A stretch of DNA of 64,000 nt from Flavimaribacter sediminis. Its GTDB lineage: Bacteria > Pseudomonadota > Alphaproteobacteria > Rhizobiales > Rhizobiaceae. Below are positions 1 through 7,565 of this stretch, one piece after another (within the stretch, counting starts at the first letter, position 1; each line of letters starts with the position of its first letter). Position numbers and translations under genes: made by a program. A model generated the notes under the pieces. It made no database searches. It was given only the letters and a program-made list of their open reading frames with translations, and was not told the origin of the DNA. The stretch lies in contig NZ_JAICBX010000003.1 in NCBI RefSeq assembly GCF_019492055.1, positions 310,001 through 374,000 of the forward strand, read 5' to 3'.

Positions 1-868
1 CGTCAGGATCATTGAAGAAGCCTGCCCAGCCCGGCCAGTCCAGATTGAGCGCCACGGTGCCGGAAGCAAAGCCTTGTCCGAGATCGTCCCACAGGTAGTT
101 GGTCGTGCCGGCCGGAACAGCCTTGTTCTCGTACAACTCGACGAACCAGTTGAGCGCACGAACGCCGGCTTTGGAATTGATCGCCGGGCGACCGTCCCCG
201 TCGAGATACTCACCGCCCTCGGCAAGCAGCATCTCATAGAAGCGACCATTGATCGCCTCTTCCTTGCCTGCATACTGCGTGCCGTAGAAATCCGGCGGAT
301 TGGCGAAGAACTCGGCCTGGTCGGTAACCTGCTCCCAGGTTTCCGGCGGGGCAAGATCGTAGCCGTATTTTTCCTTGAACTTCGCCTTGTTGTCTTCGTC
401 TTCGAACAGGCTCTTCTGGTAATACATAGCCGAAACGTCGAACTGCGCCCTCGGCAACATCACCAGCTTGCCGTCAAGCGTCGAGGCGTCAATGTTGGCG
501 TCGACAAAAGCGTCGATTTCTTCCTGCGGCAGAAGCTGCGAGAGATCGGTGTAGATGCCCGGATACTGCGGAGCGAATGATGAATGGTTCGATCCGACGC
601 ACCAGTTCAGCGCGCCCACTGCGATATCGGATTTGATTTCCTTGTCGAGATCGAAGTGATTCTTCTTCGAAATGACGTTAACCTTCGCGCCGGTCGCTTC
701 TTCCCACTCGGCAATCCGCGAGTAGAGATTTTCGTATTGCTGACCGCCGATCAGCTTGGCGTCGATGGTCACGCCGTCGAATTTTCCCGGCATGTCCTGC
801 GCAACAGCAGCCTCGCCGGCAACCAGTACGAGGACGCCGGCGGATACGCCGGCCAATAGCTTGTTCAT
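1..868 (-). CDS. ABC transporter extracellular solute-binding protein (C-terminus beyond window)
   Basis: Reading leftwards from an ATG at 866-868 gives at least 289 residues and runs off the edge. It starts MNKLLAGVSAGVLVLVAGEA, a Sec signal peptide ending near AVAQ. Family 1 (sugar-type) solute-binding traits follow: a VTIDAKLIGG strand, a region reading FEDEDNKAKFKEKYGYDLAPP, then PETWEQ. A GGGAGGAG ribosome site lies just before the start. The protein should bind a sugar or similar solute in the periplasm and deliver it to a permease encoded to the left. It is divergent from the IclR gene at 1037, with a palindrome between them, so IclR probably controls it. The substrate is unknown. Confidence 0.85.
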   Translation of the reverse strand, partial: MNKLLAGVSAGVLVLVAGEAAVAQDMPGKFDGVTIDAKLIGGQQYENLYSRIAEWEEATGAKVNVISKKNHFDLDKEIKSDIAVGALNWCVGSNHSSFAPQYPGIYTDLSQLLPQEEIDAFVDANIDASTLDGKLVMLPRAQFDVSAMYYQKSLFEDEDNKAKFKEKYGYDLAPPETWEQVTDQAEFFANPPDFYGTQYAGKEEAINGRFYEMLLAEGGEYLDGDGRPAINSKAGVRALNWFVELYENKAVPAGTTNYLWDDLGQGFASGTVALNLDWPGWAGFFNDPD

Positions 869-988
869 GAGCCTCCTCCCGAGACGTTAATGATTGGCGG
901 GCAATGCGCCCTAAACCCTCACTGATGAGTGGTTCATTCATATACAAACATCTTCTTTACTGGCGGTCAAGCGATTCCTTTGTTGTTA

Positions 989-1008
989 ATACGCACATAT
1001 ATGCGTAT
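989..1008. promoter_or_regulatory. Inverted repeat in the solute-binding protein/IclR divergent promoter
   Basis: ATACGCA (989-995) and TGCGTAT (1002-1008) form perfect 7-bp arms around a 6-bp spacer. It lies in an AT-rich stretch 28 bp before the IclR gene. IclR proteins bind short palindromes near their own promoter, so this is the best operator candidate here. This is inference only. Confidence 0.5.
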
Positions 1009-1036
1009 ATAAATATTCATTTTCACGGAGGAAGAG

Positions 1037-1819
1037 ATGATTCAGGAGGAAGATCGCTACCGCGCGCCCGCGCTCGACAAGGGGCTCGACATACTCGAAC
1101 TCCTGGCGCAGATCGACGGAGGACTGACGCAGGCTGAAATCGCCAAACATCTCGGCAGGAGCCCGAACGAGTTCTACCGGATGCTGGACCGTCTGGTCAG
1201 ACGCGGATACGTGACGCGGATCGACGGCGACCGTTACTCGCTCACCCTCAAGCTGTTCGGGCTTGCACAATCCCATGCGCCCGTGCGCCGGCTGGTCTCC
1301 TATGCGACGCCATTCATGCGCGAACTTGCCGAACAGACGCGGCAGGCAAACCAGTTGGCCGTCTTCGATCGCGGCTCCGTCGTTGTGGTTGCACAGCAGG
1401 AAGCTCCCGGATACTGGGGAATTTCGATCCGCGTCGGCTCGCATATCGGTCTCTTCGACACCGGCTCCGGTCACGTGCTTCTGGCGTTCAGGTCGCAGGA
1501 AGAACGGTTGCTGATGATCAACGAATATTCGAGCAGCAAGGAACATCCGACCGTCGCAAAGGAATTCTTCGACCGTCTCGACCAGATCCGCGAGAGGGGA
1601 TACGAAATGATGCCGAGCGCCCAGACGGCTGGCGTCTATAATCTTTCGGCGCCCGTGCTCGGCCCGGATGGAAGAGCGATCGCCGCCCTCACGATCCCCT
1701 ATATCGCGCTGGTCAATGTGCCCCAGGCGCCTGACATGACAGAAACACTGGAATTGATCGCCGAAACCTCCAGACAGCTCTCCGCCCTGGCCGGTTCCGA
1801 AGCGCTGAACGCCAAATAA
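1037..1819 (+). CDS. IclR family transcriptional regulator
   Basis: 260 residues, the normal IclR length. The N-terminal winged helix (about 10-75) contains ALDKGLDILELLAQ and LTQAEIAKHLGRSPNEFYRM. The C-terminal effector domain (about 90-250) carries the GSVVVVAQQE and SAPVLGPDGRAIAALT signatures. A GGAGGAAGAG ribosome site precedes the ATG. It is divergent from the solute-binding gene and lies upstream of the amidohydrolase, so it probably senses the imported compound or a catabolite and controls both sides. The effector is unknown. Confidence 0.92.
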   Translation: MIQEEDRYRAPALDKGLDILELLAQIDGGLTQAEIAKHLGRSPNEFYRMLDRLVRRGYVTRIDGDRYSLTLKLFGLAQSHAPVRRLVSYATPFMRELAEQTRQANQLAVFDRGSVVVVAQQEAPGYWGISIRVGSHIGLFDTGSGHVLLAFRSQEERLLMINEYSSSKEHPTVAKEFFDRLDQIRERGYEMMPSAQTAGVYNLSAPVLGPDGRAIAALTIPYIALVNVPQAPDMTETLELIAETSRQLSALAGSEALNAK

Positions 1820-1841
1820 TTTCTTATTTGAACAAATTATT
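1815..1841. promoter_or_regulatory. Inverted repeat between IclR and amidohydrolase genes
   Basis: AATAATTT (1815-1822) and AAATTATT (1834-1841) are perfect 8-bp arms around 11 bp. The left arm overlaps the IclR stop codon. It may be an operator for the amidohydrolase or a weak AT-rich hairpin. There is no GC-rich stem or U-tract to make it a standard terminator. Confidence 0.35.
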
Positions 1842-1882
1842 CCCCTGTGAAAGATTGCGTTGCAGGATCGGGAGGAAACCGA

Positions 1883-2719
1883 ATGATTGTCGACACGCAT
1901 CTCCATGTCATCGACCGCGAAGCTCTGGATTATCCCTGGCTGAGCGACGTTGAACCGCTGAACCGGGACTGGCTCTACAAAAATTACGAGCGTGAAGCCC
2001 GCCGCGCCGGCATATCGACGACGCTGCATATGGAAGTGGACGTTGCAACCTCCCGCATCGACGACGAAACAGCGTACGTCAAGACGCTGTCGCAGCGCGA
2101 AGACAGCCTGATCGCCGGCGCAATCGTATCCTGCCGTCCGGAGGAGAACGACTTCTCCGGACACCTGGAATCTTGGCTCTCCGATCCGTTCGTCAAGGGC
2201 TTGCGTCGCGTTCTCCATGTCATGCCGGACGACCTGTCCGAACAGCCTCTGTTTCGCCAGAATATCAAACGTCTCGGCGGCAGCCGGTTGACCTTCGATC
2301 TCTGTGTCCTGCCGCGACAACTGGACAAGGCGATAGCGCTGGTCGATCTGGCGCCCGACGTCAACTTCATCCTCGATCATTGCGGCGTGCCTGACATCGC
2401 CGGAGACGCCCGCCAGCCTTGGCGAGACCGGATCACGGAGATTGCGCAACGACCGAACGTCACGGCGAAGATCTCAGGCGTCGTCGCCTATGCCGATCCG
2501 GAAAGCTGGATCGCGGAAACGCTGCGTCCCTGGGTCGAGCACACAATTACAAGCTTCGGATGGGACCGCGTGGTTTGGGGCAGCGACTGGCCGGTCTGCA
2601 CGCTGGGCGGCGGTCTGCTGGCGTGGGTTGCGGCCACGCATGCGTTGCTCGAAGGCGCAAGCGAGGACGAAAAGGCGAAACTCCTCAACGCCAATGCCAG
2701 GCGCATCTGGGACCTGTAG
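1883..2719 (+). CDS. Amidohydrolase family 2 (TIM-barrel metal-dependent hydrolase)
   Basis: 278 residues from the ATG at 1883, chosen because GGGAGGAAACCGA sits directly upstream; a farther GTG would add 12 residues without a ribosome site. The start MIVDTHLHVIDREALDYPWL has the metal-binding D-x-H-x-H of PF04909. Later motifs are NFILDHCGVPDI (metal His), ITEIAQRPNVTAKISG and VVWGSDWPVC (catalytic Asp). Such enzymes hydrolyse lactones (L-fucono- or L-rhamnono-lactonase type) or decarboxylate aromatic acids. With a sugar-type binding protein nearby, a lactonase is plausible but unproven. Confidence 0.85.
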   Translation: MIVDTHLHVIDREALDYPWLSDVEPLNRDWLYKNYEREARRAGISTTLHMEVDVATSRIDDETAYVKTLSQREDSLIAGAIVSCRPEENDFSGHLESWLSDPFVKGLRRVLHVMPDDLSEQPLFRQNIKRLGGSRLTFDLCVLPRQLDKAIALVDLAPDVNFILDHCGVPDIAGDARQPWRDRITEIAQRPNVTAKISGVVAYADPESWIAETLRPWVEHTITSFGWDRVVWGSDWPVCTLGGGLLAWVAATHALLEGASEDEKAKLLNANARRIWDL

Positions 2720-2733
2720 TCCGGGGCCGCCGC

Positions 2734-3864
2734 TCAGCCAAAACTCCTTTCAAAGAGATTGTTGATATCGGCGACTACGGGCCCTGCCGCCTCGCCGGAC
2801 ATCAGACCGGCGTTCAGGCGGTCAGACGCCTGCTGCTGAAACGGCATGTAGCCGCTGTGGCGCGGACGGACCCAGGCGCGCTCCAGTGTTTGCCGTGTAT
2901 TCCTGTAGAAATCGTTGGTCGCGACGTTGACCGTTTCATCTTCCCAGCCAGCGGCGTGGCCGGGCTGGCCGCCGGCGCCTGCAAAGGGTCTGCGCTGTAT
3001 GTCTGCGCTGGCGATCCAGTAGGCGAAGTCCACCGCTTCATTGACATGATCGGAAAAGGCGGAAACGGCGATTCCCGTCCCGCCGAGCGCAGAGCCTGCC
3101 GGTCCATTCTCGCCAGCCGCCGGTATGTCGGCGAACGCCAGATGCTTTTCGCGGAAGCCGTCGATCCCGTAGTTGACATAGCCATAGATCAGCGGCGCGC
3201 AGGCGATCTCGTCGCCGGCGCTCATTTTTTCCGACACCGCAATTGGATCCATCTCATAGCAGGATGCCGGAACATGCCGCATCAACCGGGCGATCATGTC
3301 ATAGACCACTGCGCCGGCGCCGCTGTCGATCAGCGCGCCCGGTCCCTGCGTCGCGCAGGGCGTTCCAAGATTGGCGGCGAGCGTATAGAAGGTCATCAGG
3401 CAGTGGGGCGGCCGCATCGGGATCAGAACCCGGCCCTGCTCTGCAAGCGCGATCACCTCGTCGAAGCTTAGCGGCGCTGCCGATATCAGGTCCGGTCGCC
3501 AGGCCATGACCTGTGCTGCGGCGTCTATCGGAAAGGCCCACTGACGGCCCTGCCATGTATAGCTCGGATAGGAACCGCCGACCGATCCGGCTTCGAGCGC
3601 GTCCCTCTCCTGCTCCCTGCCTGCAATATCCAGAGGCGCAAGACAGGACTGCGCCGTGATCTCGCCGACATGGGGATGATCGATGACGATCAGGTCGTAG
3701 GTTCGGGCCAGTTCCTCGACCGGAAAGGATTCGAAATCCTGCAGCGAACGCTTGTCCCACTCGATCTCGACTCCGGTCTGCTCTTTCCAAAGCGTGGAGC
3801 AGGCGACCATCGGGTCGTATCCGCGCGGGTGGCTCCAGGTCATGCCTTTGAGCGGGACCGTCAC
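2734..3864 (-). CDS. Solute-binding-protein-like protein lacking a signal peptide
   Basis: 376 residues, resembling ABC family 1 binding proteins. It opens with GMTWSHPRGYDPMVACSTLW, then YDLIVIDHPHVGEI, and later a GGTGIAVSAFSDHVNEAVDF-like core. The N-terminus has no hydrophobic leader, so the protein is predicted to stay in the cytoplasm. It starts at a GTG (3862-3864) whose GTGA overlaps the stop of the CoA-transferase gene; an ATG 21 bases later (3843) is an alternative. The overlap indicates translational coupling and a related function, perhaps binding the CoA-transferase substrate. No permease lies nearby on this strand. Confidence 0.75.
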   Translation of the reverse strand: MTVPLKGMTWSHPRGYDPMVACSTLWKEQTGVEIEWDKRSLQDFESFPVEELARTYDLIVIDHPHVGEITAQSCLAPLDIAGREQERDALEAGSVGGSYPSYTWQGRQWAFPIDAAAQVMAWRPDLISAAPLSFDEVIALAEQGRVLIPMRPPHCLMTFYTLAANLGTPCATQGPGALIDSGAGAVVYDMIARLMRHVPASCYEMDPIAVSEKMSAGDEIACAPLIYGYVNYGIDGFREKHLAFADIPAAGENGPAGSALGGTGIAVSAFSDHVNEAVDFAYWIASADIQRRPFAGAGGQPGHAAGWEDETVNVATNDFYRNTRQTLERAWVRPRHSGYMPFQQQASDRLNAGLMSGEAAGPVVADINNLFERSFG

Positions 3865-5021
3865 AGGCCGAACTCCTCGCTGATGGCTGCCGTATGCTCA
3901 CCAACGGCAGGAGCCGCGCGCGCCAATTTCGGGCGCACGCCGTTGACGCGGATCGGCGAACTCGTCGTCAGGATCGACACATCGTCCTCCCGCTCGACCC
4001 GCTGCAGCATGTCGAGAACCGAGAACCCCTCGCTTTCCATCAACTGATCCCAGTCGAGCACCGGAGAACACCAGATATCCGCCGGTTCGAACACCGCCTG
4101 CCATTCCGCGATCGACTTTTCGGCGATCGCCGCCGCAATGATCCTTTTGATTTCATCTCGGTTTGTGAACCAGCTGCCTGGATCGTCGGCATAGGGCGAC
4201 AGCGCGGCGACGTCCATCAGATCGCGAAGCCTGGATATCGGCGTCATGGCGATCGCCAGATAGCCGTCCCTGGCTTCGTAGACGCCATAAGGCGCCGACA
4301 AGTAGGCGTGGGCGCTCCGGAAACCGGAGCGTTTCGGCATCCGCCTGCCGTCATTGAGATAGGTGGTCAGCACCTCGAACTGGAAGTCGACGAGGGCCTC
4401 CAGAAGGCTGGTCTGCACGTGGCTTCCCTCGCCGGTCAGGCCGCGTTTGACGAGGCCTGCAAGCAACCCTTGCGCCATGGCCGCACCGGCGAACATGTCG
4501 CCGACGGCAAGTCCCATCGGCACCGGCCCATCGCCGTCGTCGCCGCTCAGCCACATGACGCCCGACCGCGCCTGCGCGAGCAGATCCTGGCCGGGCCTCT
4601 TCACCCACGGACCTTCCTCGCCATATCCGCTGATCGATCCGTAAACGATCTTCGGATTGATCTGCTTGACGGCGTCATAGTCCAGCCCCAGACGTTCTAT
4701 GACGCCGGGACGGAAGTTCTGAACCAGAACGTCGGCCTTGGCGATCAGACGCCGCAGTTTTTCGACATCTTCCCCGCTTTTAAGATCGATCGCCAAGCTT
4801 TCCTTGCCGCGGTTTATGGCGTGGAAGATGGTCGAATCCCCGCCGATTTCCGTATCGCTGAGATACAGACTGCGGGAGAGATCGCCGGCGCCAGGACGCT
4901 CGATCTTGATCACACGCGCGCCGAGATCCTGCAGGCGCAGGGTCGCATAGGGGCCGGAAAGAAACTGACTCATGTCGAGCACGACCAGCCCGGCGAGCGG
5001 CAGATCCGAAGCGCTGGTCAT
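3861..5021 (-). CDS. CaiB/BaiF family III CoA-transferase
   Basis: 386 residues from the ATG at 5021. Family signature strings include LAGLVVLDMSQFLSGPYATL near the N-terminus, GARVIKIERPGAGD, NRGKESLAIDLKS, VLVQNFRPGVIERLGLDY and IVYGSISGYGEEGPW. The catalytic Asp should be in the SLLEALVDFQFE segment or nearby. It moves CoA between carboxylic acids. A GTG at 5093 would add 24 unlikely residues. The ATG overlaps the TGA of a 33-codon leader ORF (5019-5119) that has a strong ribosome site, and the downstream gene overlaps by GTGA, so the unit looks coupled throughout. Confidence 0.9.
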   Translation of the reverse strand: MTSASDLPLAGLVVLDMSQFLSGPYATLRLQDLGARVIKIERPGAGDLSRSLYLSDTEIGGDSTIFHAINRGKESLAIDLKSGEDVEKLRRLIAKADVLVQNFRPGVIERLGLDYDAVKQINPKIVYGSISGYGEEGPWVKRPGQDLLAQARSGVMWLSGDDGDGPVPMGLAVGDMFAGAAMAQGLLAGLVKRGLTGEGSHVQTSLLEALVDFQFEVLTTYLNDGRRMPKRSGFRSAHAYLSAPYGVYEARDGYLAIAMTPISRLRDLMDVAALSPYADDPGSWFTNRDEIKRIIAAAIAEKSIAEWQAVFEPADIWCSPVLDWDQLMESEGFSVLDMLQRVEREDDVSILTTSSPIRVNGVRPKLARAAPAVGEHTAAISEEFGL

Positions 5022-5119
5022 GCCGAAACCGATCCGAGCGGACGCCCGGCTGCATGAGCGAGATGGTCTGGCGACTGCGCGCACGTTTCGCACGGAATGT
5101 GCGTGAGGGGCAGTATCAT
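5019..5119 (-). CDS. 33-codon leader ORF coupled to the CoA-transferase gene
   Basis: Starts ATG-ATA-CTG-CCC just after a GGGAGGATTA ribosome site, the best one on this transcript. It reads MILPLTHIPCETCAQ and onward, ending in a TGA that overlaps the CoA-transferase ATG (ATGA). The CoA-transferase start itself has no clear ribosome site. This suggests either a translated leader that feeds ribosomes to the enzyme gene, or a chance short frame. No homologue recognised. Confidence 0.45.
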
Positions 5120-5136
5120 TAATCCTCCCAAATTCT

Positions 5137-5159
5137 TATGTGAATAATATATTCACATA
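5137..5159. promoter_or_regulatory. Perfect palindromic operator upstream of the CoA-transferase unit
   Basis: Arms TATGTGAAT (5137-5145) and ATTCACATA (5151-5159) flank AATAT, a perfect 23-bp dyad 18 bp upstream of the leader ORF. Immediately to its right, on the + strand, GGAGG is followed by an ATG at 5170 that stops after 16 codons. The layout looks like a divergent regulator promoter whose regulator gene has been lost. Confidence 0.55.
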
Positions 5160-5169
5160 TGGAGGACCG

Positions 5170-5503
5170 ATGCAAGCCGACACGCTCATCCACATGCGTC
5201 AATTGTCGCAAGAAACTTGAAAAGACGGACGGCGTCCAAACTCCATGATAACCAAAATCTATATAAGATATTGTTTTACATAAGTTTTTATAAGTTTGGC
5301 CTCGTTTCCGCAATCAGGTTCACTTAGTCTGGCTTTGTTTCGGGAATCCACGCTTTCGCATGTCTGAATACAAATGGCGCCTCAATTACACCGCGCCTCC
5401 TTTAGCACAGAACCGCTGCAATTGCATTCTCTTTGTTCATGTTTTGTGCTTTTCGCAGTTAAAGCGCGCACGTTCAAACCGGTCCCGACGCCATGACCGC
5501 CCG
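5170..5503. other. Gene-poor, AT-richer stretch
   Basis: A + strand ATG at 5170 with a GGAGG site opens MQADTLIHMRQLSQET and then stops, so it may be the stub of a deleted regulator. Beyond it base composition falls and no frame with the local codon bias is seen up to the frameshifted minus-strand gene ending at 5504. Confidence 0.4.
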
Positions 5504-5930
5504 TCAGTCGCCGATCACAAGCGTGGCTCCGAAACCATCCCCTTCGCCGACGCCAAGGAATTTCAGGAGTACTCAGAAGCTGCCTCGCCTCTTGGTCGAT
5601 CGTTTCCACGCCCGCAATCACGTGAACGCTGTCGGCGCTTTTGTCGAGAATTTCGAGAAGCGGATTGTTCGCCTGACTGCAGGCGTCCAGCCTCTCATAT
5701 TCCTCCTTCAGTCGCGCCTGCGCCTCTTCCTCCAGCATTTCATAAACGCGGCCATCGTCCTCGACATCGACATAAGGGTTGCGTTCCCGCGCATATGTCT
5801 TGGCCTGTTCGAAGGGCATGGCTTCCGTTGCTTCCCTGCCCTTCTCTACGACTTTGAACAGATCACCATCGGCGCAGTTCAACGTTACGACCTCATTGTT
5901 CGACGTCACGCCGGAACACTGCGTAAAGAC
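5504..5930 (-). pseudogene. Frameshifted small acidic protein gene, function unknown
   Basis: Strong local codon bias on the minus strand between about 5570 and 5930 supports real coding (for example VVTLNCADGDLFKVVEKG, then an acidic helix EMLEEEAQARLKEEYERL). Near 5561-5578 the open frame turns into arginine-rich sequence. A neighbouring frame instead continues sensibly as LLKFLGVGEGDGFGATLVIG and stops at 5504. A one-base indel is therefore likely. The true start is unclear: upstream sequence is poor, and the segment overlaps nothing recognisable. It could be a sequencing error rather than a pseudogene. Confidence 0.4.
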
Positions 5931-5974
5931 AGGTTCGACCCTAGCGCCAATCCGACTGATCGATCCTGTCGGCG

Positions 5975-6235
5975 TTGAAACTGATTTTCGGTGTCGTCTG
6001 CTGGCTGATCGTGGTGATTTGCTTGCCGATCTTTTCAAACGCTCACGACAATGGCTCGGGAAACGGCAGTCCGGCTGGCTGGTGCATTATCTTCTCTGTT
6101 GCGACGTTCGGCGTCATTCCCGTCCCGATCATCTCGACTCACATACCACCGGACGTTTCGCTGGTTACTGTTACAGGCGCTACAGGTTACGGACGGGCTG
6201 ACAAGAGCGCTTGTTTCATATTCACTGCAGATTGA
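5975..6235 (+). CDS. Possible small secreted or membrane protein
   Basis: 86 residues starting at a TTG. The first 22 (KLIFGVVCWLIVVICLPIFS) form a hydrophobic leader ending near SNAHD, followed by a Gly/Ser/Asn-rich turn and a second hydrophobic stretch (WCIIFSVATFGVIPVPII). Codon use in the first half matches the host, but there is no good ribosome site and the last third looks random. It may be a remnant. Confidence 0.3.
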   Translation: MKLIFGVVCWLIVVICLPIFSNAHDNGSGNGSPAGWCIIFSVATFGVIPVPIISTHIPPDVSLVTVTGATGYGRADKSACFIFTAD

Positions 6236-6387
6236 ACGCTTGGCCGCGATCTATAGTGCGATGCGGGCGCCCTGCAAGTCATGCATTGCTTGAATGCAAA
6301 GAATAAATTTATCAAGAGCGCCAATCTCACAGTGGATTCAAACTCTGGAAGTCGATAAAAAGGCTCAAAGTCAGATATGGAGTTCAC

Positions 6388-6765
6388 ATGAGCAATCTTC
6401 TCAAAGCACTTCCACTTGCTATTACACTGTCACTTTCGACTTTTGCCGCTGCTCATGCAGCTGACGAGCGCGTCCTCAGCGGCGAATGGCTCAATGCCAA
6501 TACGAATGACGTCATAGGCACTTCCATAATTACATTCGCAGAAGATAATTCGGTGACGGACTGCTTCACGTCAAAGACGTTCGGTGAAAGATGCTTTACC
6601 GGTTTCACGCTAAAAGAAACCGAAAAAGGTCTCGAGTTCGGAAACAGGCGAGTCCTTTATGTACTGACTGCTGATGGCGACGGCTACAAGGCTGAACGCT
6701 TCCAACGGAATAATGAGAACGAAGAATTCTCCCTGGTGAACACTGCGACTTTGTCCTCGAAGTGA
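6388..6765 (+). CDS. Small secreted protein of unknown function
   Basis: 125 residues with a clear Sec signal peptide (KALPLAITLSLSTFAAAHA, cleavage about residue 24). The mature part of about 100 residues is mostly beta-prone (SGEWLNANTNDVIGTSIITF, CFTGFTLKETEKGLEF) and has two Cys that could pair (about 50 and 59). An ATGGAG ribosome site precedes the ATG. Periplasmic or secreted location predicted. No family recognised. The gene stands alone. Confidence 0.65.
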   Translation: MSNLLKALPLAITLSLSTFAAAHAADERVLSGEWLNANTNDVIGTSIITFAEDNSVTDCFTSKTFGERCFTGFTLKETEKGLEFGNRRVLYVLTADGDGYKAERFQRNNENEEFSLVNTATLSSK

Positions 6766-6941
6766 TGTGAGGCCCAATGAACCCGGGCTGAACTATCCTC
6801 TTTTGCAGACTTCCTATCGCCAACATTGAGCCGACTATTTTTCGGGGCGTTGCGCAAGGTCAACGCCCTGACCGACAATGGTGTGAGTGGCCGCGCCAAA
6901 CGAAAACAGAACGAAACAAGCGAACGACCTTCGGACATCGA

Positions 6942-6957
6942 CTATCCTTTCGTATAG
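6942..6957. promoter_or_regulatory. EPS-type operator A (CTATCCTTTCGTATAG)
   Basis: CTATCCTTTCGTATAG, part of an 18-bp repeat with ACTAT/ATAGT outer arms, 78 bp before the SUOX-fold/kinase operon. It differs by one base from the reverse complement of the site upstream of the wzz-like gene (19587-19602). It is part of the shared motif described in the findings. Confidence 0.6.
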
Positions 6958-7035
6958 TTCGATAGACTTTTGGGGCGAGCGGCGACGGTCGGCTTGAGGT
7001 ATACTGGCGTAAAACCTTGCGGAGAAGGAAACGCC

Positions 7036-7554
7036 ATGAACGTCACCAGGATTGCCTCGACCATCGCCGCGTGCCTGTGGATTGCGATGTTCGCGACTGC
7101 AGGACAGGCCGCGGATCTGCCTTCTCCCGAAGGCGACGTCATCCTGACCGTGTCCGGCGAAATCGGCGTGACAAACCGTGATGGCGCCGCCGTATTCGAT
7201 CTTGAGATGCTGAAGGCAATGCCGGAAGCCTCGTTCAAAACCTCGACCATCTGGACCGAAGGCGAAAACGAGTTTCGCGGCGTGCGGCTGAGCGACCTGC
7301 TTGAGGCCGTCGACGCCAAGGGGAGCGAACTCCACGCCATCGCGCTGAACGACTACGCCGTGGATTTTCCAACCGTAGACGCCGTTCCGGATGGGCCGAT
7401 CGTCGCTTACCAGATGAATGGCAAGGAAATGTCGATTCGCGACAAGGGACCCTTATGGATTGTCTTTCCCTATGATCAGGACGCGAAATTCCGCACCGAA
7501 CTTGTTTATTCCCAGAGCATCTGGCAACTGGATCGGATAGAAATTCGAAAATAA
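7036..7554 (+). CDS. Periplasmic SUOX-fold (oxidoreductase molybdopterin-binding-like) protein
   Basis: 172 residues from the ATG at 7036, which follows a GGAGAAGG ribosome site; an upstream in-frame ATG at 6970 lacks one. A signal peptide (IASTIAACLWIAMFATAGQA) is followed by the small SUOX-like beta domain: WTEGENEFRGVRLSDLLEAV, LNDYAVDFP, GPIVAYQMNGKEMSIRDKGP, LWIVFPYD. The Cys that ligates molybdenum in true enzymes is absent, so this is probably a binding or sensory protein. It lies 11 bp from the hybrid kinase gene, which suggests it is that kinase's periplasmic partner. Confidence 0.75.
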   Translation: MNVTRIASTIAACLWIAMFATAGQAADLPSPEGDVILTVSGEIGVTNRDGAAVFDLEMLKAMPEASFKTSTIWTEGENEFRGVRLSDLLEAVDAKGSELHAIALNDYAVDFPTVDAVPDGPIVAYQMNGKEMSIRDKGPLWIVFPYDQDAKFRTELVYSQSIWQLDRIEIRK

Positions 7555-7565
7555 GGCAATCCGCT

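Noticed and set aside
986-2449. A 487-codon open frame on the minus strand across the IclR and amidohydrolase genes
   Set aside because: It is antisense to two clear family members and its translation has no recognisable motif; high-GC antisense frames are often open by chance.
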